NCBI GenBank assembly: GCA_023424015.1
Contig: JAFAEM010000046.1
Coordinates: 1-37,401 of the forward strand
Length of the DNA: 37,401 nt
Direction: 5' to 3'
From: Bacteroidota bacterium
GTDB taxonomy: Bacteria > Bacteroidota > Bacteroidia > Chitinophagales > Chitinophagaceae
Position numbers and translations under genes: made by a program. Below, one piece after another: positions 33,824 to 37,401 of the stretch (within the stretch, counting starts at the first letter, position 1; every line of letters starts with the position of its first letter). Below the pieces are notes generated by a model. It was not told the DNA's origin. It did no database searches and saw only the letters and a program-made list of their open reading frames with translations.

Positions 33824-34069
33824 ATGGAATTTCTATTTCATACGATTATTTATTACAACGACAAACCGGTTTACTATAATGTGTACCGGACGAGTGTAGG
33901 CTATTTTGGGGAAGTGATAGATAACCCGAAGAATGTCAGTGAGGCAATTGATTTTGATCTCGTCGATAATGACGATTTGAATCCCGGGTACTCTCAATAT
34001 AAACCGCAAATCGAGATGCTTTGGGCAGAAATTAATAGGTATATAGCCGTTAGCAAAATTCATTGCTAA
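33824..34069 (+). CDS. small hypothetical protein
   Basis: An 81-residue soluble protein rich in aromatic and acidic residues (IIYYNDKPVYYNVYRTS ... EAIDFDLVDNDDLNPGY). No signal peptide, membrane segment or known motif. The balanced composition, sensible start and tight reading frame favour a real gene. It is alone, 98 bp from the divergent MNT-HEPN start. Confidence 0.6.
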   Translation: MEFLFHTIIYYNDKPVYYNVYRTSVGYFGEVIDNPKNVSEAIDFDLVDNDDLNPGYSQYKPQIEMLWAEINRYIAVSKIHC

Positions 34070-34179
34070 ATTCTTCAGAAGATAAGACACCAGTATTTAT
34101 CCCAAAAATGATATTGGTGATTTTATATTTTTCTATTGCTGATGACCATCGGATCAATAATTGGATTACTAAAGGGAAT

Positions 34180-34470
34180 GCCCGCGAATCAAATAACTCC
34201 AATCCCGCCGGGCACAAATATCCGGGAAGGCGACCAGGGAGTATTTAACAATCAGAAATCTATATTTTACGTATGGCTGTAGATTCCTGGCCATGGATTG
34301 CGGCTGATTATGGAGAACCCGTAGAAAATATTCGTATCTGTTTCAACTCTAAATTCTTAAGGTTGCTTTTCAATCAGCATTGTGCGGGGAAGGTTTAGAT
34401 AATTCGGATTGAATTATTATTTTGGAAAAGTACGCTAGCTGAATAGCAGATGCTGTCTGCAAGTTTTACG
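34180..34470 (-). pseudogene. anchor repeat copy 3: relic of a rhamnosidase 5' end and upstream region
   Basis: Read on the minus strand, about 34186-34246 encodes WSPSRIFVPG and GIGVI, a stop, then FAG, aligned with WSASWISVPG and YGVYLFR of the intact rhamnosidase (nucleotide landmark GCCGGGCACAAATATCCGGG at 34207-34226). Further on, GAACCCGTAG ... ATTCGTATCTGTTT (34315-34345) and TTCGGATTGAATTATTATTT (34406-34425) match the upstream region of copies 1 and 2. It is the most decayed copy. The block 34070-34179 shows nothing. A small + strand gene follows at 34509. Confidence 0.65.
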
Positions 34471-34508
34471 GACCACTCCATTAACGAAAAAAATTAAATC
34501 TAAATATT

Positions 34509-34712
34509 ATGAGTAGCACTCTATGGAAAGTTAAAGCCATTAAAAGTTGGTCGGTGGTGACCAAGGGAATGGAAGTTGATATTGTTGTTCAAAACAGGTC
34601 AGGCAAACCCCATATAAGGGATATTGCACAAGCATTGACAAGAAAATATGGAATTAAAGATCTGTCTGGCGCAGGATTGCCGGAATCCACCTTTGAGTTT
34701 ATAAAAGGATAA
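34509..34712 (+). CDS. small hypothetical protein
   Basis: A 67-residue basic soluble protein (MSSTLWKVKAIKSWSVVTKGMEV...). It has a strand-rich start, an IRDIAQALTRKYGIKD helix-like middle and no known motif. It begins about 50 bp after the third anchor copy (TGCTGTCTGCAAG), the same arrangement as the island genes. A frameshifted relic begins 3 bp after its stop codon, so they may once have been an operon. Confidence 0.6.
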   Translation: MSSTLWKVKAIKSWSVVTKGMEVDIVVQNRSGKPHIRDIAQALTRKYGIKDLSGAGLPESTFEFIKG

Positions 34713-34714
34713 AA

Positions 34715-34884
34715 ATGTCTGAATACTTCAATACTTTCTTTGACGATAGTTTTAAAAACATTACATCTCTCAAATGGCTCCCTGGGTCGGAAGAAATTAT
34801 TCAAACCAACAGAACAGGAAGCTTCTTTTAGTTGCTGAAAGTCATTATGACTGGCCATCGCCAATGTGTTGCCATGGCCTGTAA
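34715..34884 (+). pseudogene. frameshifted fragment of a PWVGxxY...ESHY-type protein
   Basis: The frame from ATG 34715 reads MSEYFNTFFDDSFKNI ... KWLP and stops early (34829). Shifting frame at CTCCCTGGG (34778-34786) gives PWVGRNYSNQQNRKLLLVAESHYDWPSP (key parts PWVG and ESHY). This is the start of a longer protein family I recall with a PWVG...GESHY pattern. One base seems missing in a Pro codon, and the frame then ends at 34882, far short of a full protein. From 34885 to 35066 I see no further gene. Confidence 0.6.
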
Positions 34885-35066
34885 TAGTAAAATGATTATT
34901 CACGACTCTAAAACTGCCGGACAGAAAAATTTAAAACCCTCATTGAATTTATCCGGGAATGAAATTGCTTCATAGAATTATTTATTGCCCGTCGCCATAT
35001 CTGGGGTTTATCTATAGACTGCTAAGATTCGCATAATCGACAAACACGCAGGGATACTTTTTTTCA

Positions 35067-35074
35067 TATGTTTG
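35067..35074 (+). promoter_or_regulatory. candidate -7 element of the LamG gene
   Basis: TATGTTTG matches TAnnTTTG exactly, 23 bp before the ATG at 35098. A -33 box is not evident. Confidence 0.4.
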
Positions 35075-35097
35075 CGTTTACATACATAATATCGTAA

Positions 35098-36951
35098 ATG
35101 AAATACCCACTGACATTCCTGCTGGCTTTTACAGCTTTCACTGCAACCGCACAAACCAATTATGCCCTAAACCTCAATGGTACCAACCAGTATGTGTCCA
35201 TTGGTGCGCCCATTACTACGGGGTCATCCTATACAAAAGAGGCATGGGTCTTTGCTGTTACAACCAGCGGGCCCCGCAATATCATGTCTTCACTCAACTC
35301 ACCGTTTTGGCTCAATGGGGCAACCCTTTCAGCCGGACAGGCCGGCAATTACAGCCTTGTTACTGACCCAACGGCGTTTCCCATAAACAGGTGGGTGCAC
35401 GTCGCGGTTAGTTATGATGCAGCAACCACCACCATGCGGCTCTATCGCGATGGCAACCTGGTTAGCACCAACGCTTCCGCACCCGCTTACACCAGTGAAA
35501 ACGAATTCATCGGTTCACATGCCGGTGCCGCCAGTTATTTTTCCGGCCGTATCGACGAGGTTCGTGTCTGGAATATCGCCCTCACACCTGCGCAGATCAA
35601 ACAAAAAACTTATCAATGGCCCGCCAGCAATGCCGCGGGACTGGTCGCTTATTTTAAATGTAATGATGGTGTGGGAAATACCCTGACCAATGCAACAGGC
35701 GGCACAAATGGTACATTACAAAACAGCGCCACCTGGGTCCAAAGCCCGGTGCAGTATAGCGCCAATGCCATTTCATTCGATGGAACAAACGACTACATCA
35801 CCATTCCTGATAATAATACGCTGGATATTACGTCGGCCATCACCCTCGAGGCCTGGGTATATGCAACAAAAAACTCCGGCATACAAAATGTCATCAGCAA
35901 ATCAAGTAACGCGGTCAACAATGGCTATATCTTTCCACGCACCGATAATGGCTGGACACAGGTGGTAGCCTACCTCCATATTGGCGGCTCCTGGCGCACA
36001 CTGGCCGCCAATTATCCCTCGCTCAATGCATGGCATCATCTTGCCGTCACCTATGATGGCGCCATGATCCGGCTATATATAAATGGTGTGCAATCGGCCA
36101 CCCTGGCTCAAACGGGTAATATCACGGTTAATACCAACCCGCTGGCCCTGGGCAACCAAACGGGATTCCCCGAATATTTTGGTGGTGCTGCCGATGAGTT
36201 CCGGATCTGGAATATCGCCCGAACCCAGGCACAGATACAGGCCGATATGAACCATGAACTCGATCCTGCACTTCAGACCGGCCTGGTCAGTTACTACTCC
36301 TCAAACCTTGGAATTGCAGGGGGAGACAATACAGGACTGCTAACCGCGCTGGATCTAAAAGGCAATAATAATGGCACTTTAACCAATATGGCTTTAACTG
36401 GCGCCTCTTCCAATTACGTGTTACAAAACAACAGCATCACCATACTGCCCCTGGAATGGCTCAGCTTCACCCTGCAAAAACAGGATGAGAACATCTTATT
36501 AAAATGGAGCACCGCCACCGAGCAAAACACGAAAGACTTTTCCATTCAGCATGCAGTCGATGGCACAAACTGGGTCAATATTGGCAATCTGCCAGCAGCA
36601 GGGAACAGTATGGGTATAGAAAATTATTCCTTCCTACATGCTCATCCCCCCGGCGGAACAAATTACTACCGCATTGTTCAAACCGATCTCGACGGCCGGT
36701 ACAGCTATAGCGAAACAAGATCCATCCGGATAAGCAAACAGGCCCAATTATTTTCCGTGATCAATAGTAACGGGCTCCTGCTAATAAAACTCCCCAACCC
36801 GACAACCATTTCCCTGTTCACCAGTAACGGCAGCCTGGTCTGGAAAAAGCAATTTAGCAGCGGATCAGCAACCGTTGATATCACAGGGCTTTCAAAAGGC
36901 ATTTACTTTTTAAAAGCCGGACATCAAACCGAAAAGCTAATAATACACTAA
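35098..36951 (+). CDS. secreted two-LamG-domain protein with T9SS-like C-terminus
   Basis: A 617-residue exported protein. After the signal peptide (to about TATAQ, residue 19) come two LamG/concanavalin-like jelly rolls (about 20-210 and 220-430), each starting with ALNLNGTNQYVSI or SFDGTNDYITI and ending with a RIDEVRVWN or AADEFRIWN motif followed by LTPAQIKQ/RTQAQIQ. A fibronectin-like segment (about 450-540, LPLEWLSFTLQKQ ... NYYRIVQTDLDGRYSYS) leads to a C-terminal sorting-type domain (about 550-617, ISLFTSNGSLVW ... GLSKGIYFLKA) as used by the type IX secretion system. It is probably a cell-surface or secreted carbohydrate-binding protein. No catalytic domain is seen. Confidence 0.92.
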   Translation: MKYPLTFLLAFTAFTATAQTNYALNLNGTNQYVSIGAPITTGSSYTKEAWVFAVTTSGPRNIMSSLNSPFWLNGATLSAGQAGNYSLVTDPTAFPINRWVHVAVSYDAATTTMRLYRDGNLVSTNASAPAYTSENEFIGSHAGAASYFSGRIDEVRVWNIALTPAQIKQKTYQWPASNAAGLVAYFKCNDGVGNTLTNATGGTNGTLQNSATWVQSPVQYSANAISFDGTNDYITIPDNNTLDITSAITLEAWVYATKNSGIQNVISKSSNAVNNGYIFPRTDNGWTQVVAYLHIGGSWRTLAANYPSLNAWHHLAVTYDGAMIRLYINGVQSATLAQTGNITVNTNPLALGNQTGFPEYFGGAADEFRIWNIARTQAQIQADMNHELDPALQTGLVSYYSSNLGIAGGDNTGLLTALDLKGNNNGTLTNMALTGASSNYVLQNNSITILPLEWLSFTLQKQDENILLKWSTATEQNTKDFSIQHAVDGTNWVNIGNLPAAGNSMGIENYSFLHAHPPGGTNYYRIVQTDLDGRYSYSETRSIRISKQAQLFSVINSNGLLLIKLPNPTTISLFTSNGSLVWKKQFSSGSATVDITGLSKGIYFLKAGHQTEKLIIH

Positions 36952-36974
36952 GACAGGCGTTTTCGTGACTGTTT

Positions 36975-37401
36975 GTCTGAACAATGATTTTTTTGATTGA
37001 ATGAATATTTCGTCTGAACTATGATTTTTTTGATTGAGTGAATACTTCGTCTGAACTGTGATTTTTTTGATTTAATGAATATTTCGTCTGAACTATGATT
37101 TTTTTGATTGAATGAATACTATGATTGAAAAAATTAATCATAGTCCTCAAATAATCATTTCAATCATAGTTCAGACAATTATCTTGAACTATGATTTTTT
37201 TGATTGAGTGAATACTATGATTGAAAAATTAATCATAGTCCTCAAAAAATCATTCTATTCATAGTCCAGACAATCATCTTGAACTGTGATTTTTTTGATT
37301 GAATGAATACTATGATTCAAAAAATTAATCATAGTTCTCAAATAATCATTCAAATCATGGTTCAGACAAGAATGAATACTATGATTGAAAAAATTAATCA
37401 T
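36975..37401. repeat. 37-bp tandem repeats passing into ~90-bp palindromic repeats
   Basis: Four units starting GTCTGAACTATGATT lie exactly 37 bp apart (36975, 37012, 37049, 37086), each continuing TTTTTGATTGAATGAATA with few changes. From the fourth, each unit gains a complementary half: GTCTGAACTATGATT (37086-37100) pairs with AATCATAGTTCAGAC (37162-37176), with an inner hairpin CTATGATT/AATCATAG. Two more palindromes follow (about 37193-37275 and 37282-37368) and another is cut by the window end. There is no gene here. A truncated copy is at 18587-18667. Confidence 0.9.

Noticed and set aside
36975..37401. CRISPR array
   Set aside because: The 37-bp units follow each other without unique spacers, the later units are palindromic, and no cas gene is near.

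Overview
The window reads as a chromosomal segment of a Bacteroidota bacterium, most likely of the Chitinophagaceae type. The signs are a SusC/SusD pair behind an ECF sigma factor and a FecR anti-sigma factor, a LamG protein with a type IX secretion (T9SS)-like C-terminal domain, a GH78-type rhamnosidase, a MauE/DUF6520-like pair, and several promoters of the Bacteroidota type (-33 TTTG, -7 TAnnTTTG). No rRNA, tRNA or CRISPR array was recognised.

Layout. (A) 1-7050, host-like and GC-richer: a large exported protein with a C-terminal His/Cys motif pair like clan CD peptidases, a convergent response regulator and histidine kinase, and an alpha-L-rhamnosidase; the gaps carry heptanucleotide tandem repeats. 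(B) 7050-20200, an accessory island in which every intact gene is on the + strand and much of the sequence is AT-rich: two secreted trypsin-like (S1C) proteases each closely followed by a different partner gene, an AAA_13 ATPase with RloC/PrrC-like features, a GIY-YIG nuclease-domain protein, a VOC protein, a cupin, an IS21 transposase remnant and a methyltransferase. Related palindromic or duplicated non-coding blocks lie between these genes. Several genes start 39-59 bp after a short GTT(A/G)TGC or GTTAGC core, so the island looks like a gene-cassette array, but no integrase is present in the window. (C) 20200-24150: two small Cys-rich exported proteins, a cluster of REP-like hairpins, an AraC regulator, and a MauE-like protein with a DUF6520-like peptide. 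(D) 24159-32234, minus strand: sigma factor, FecR, SusC (with STN domain), SusD, TlpA-like thioredoxin, a complete regulated outer-membrane uptake locus without a degradative enzyme. (E) 32235-35066: small accessory region with an XRE regulator overlapping an MNT-HEPN protein, small unknown genes and a frameshifted relic. (F) 35098-37401: a two-LamG surface protein followed by a tandem/palindromic repeat array running off the end.

The most unusual signal is that the 5' end and upstream region of the rhamnosidase gene (about 6660-7060) recur as decayed direct copies at about 14216-14540 and 34180-34470. Each copy is followed by a + strand accessory gene. Together with the palindromic blocks this points to repeated duplication or insertion at one chromosomal anchor and to a cassette-exchange process I cannot match to a described system. 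Everything is read by eye from the sequence; family names rest on motif recognition, not on searches.
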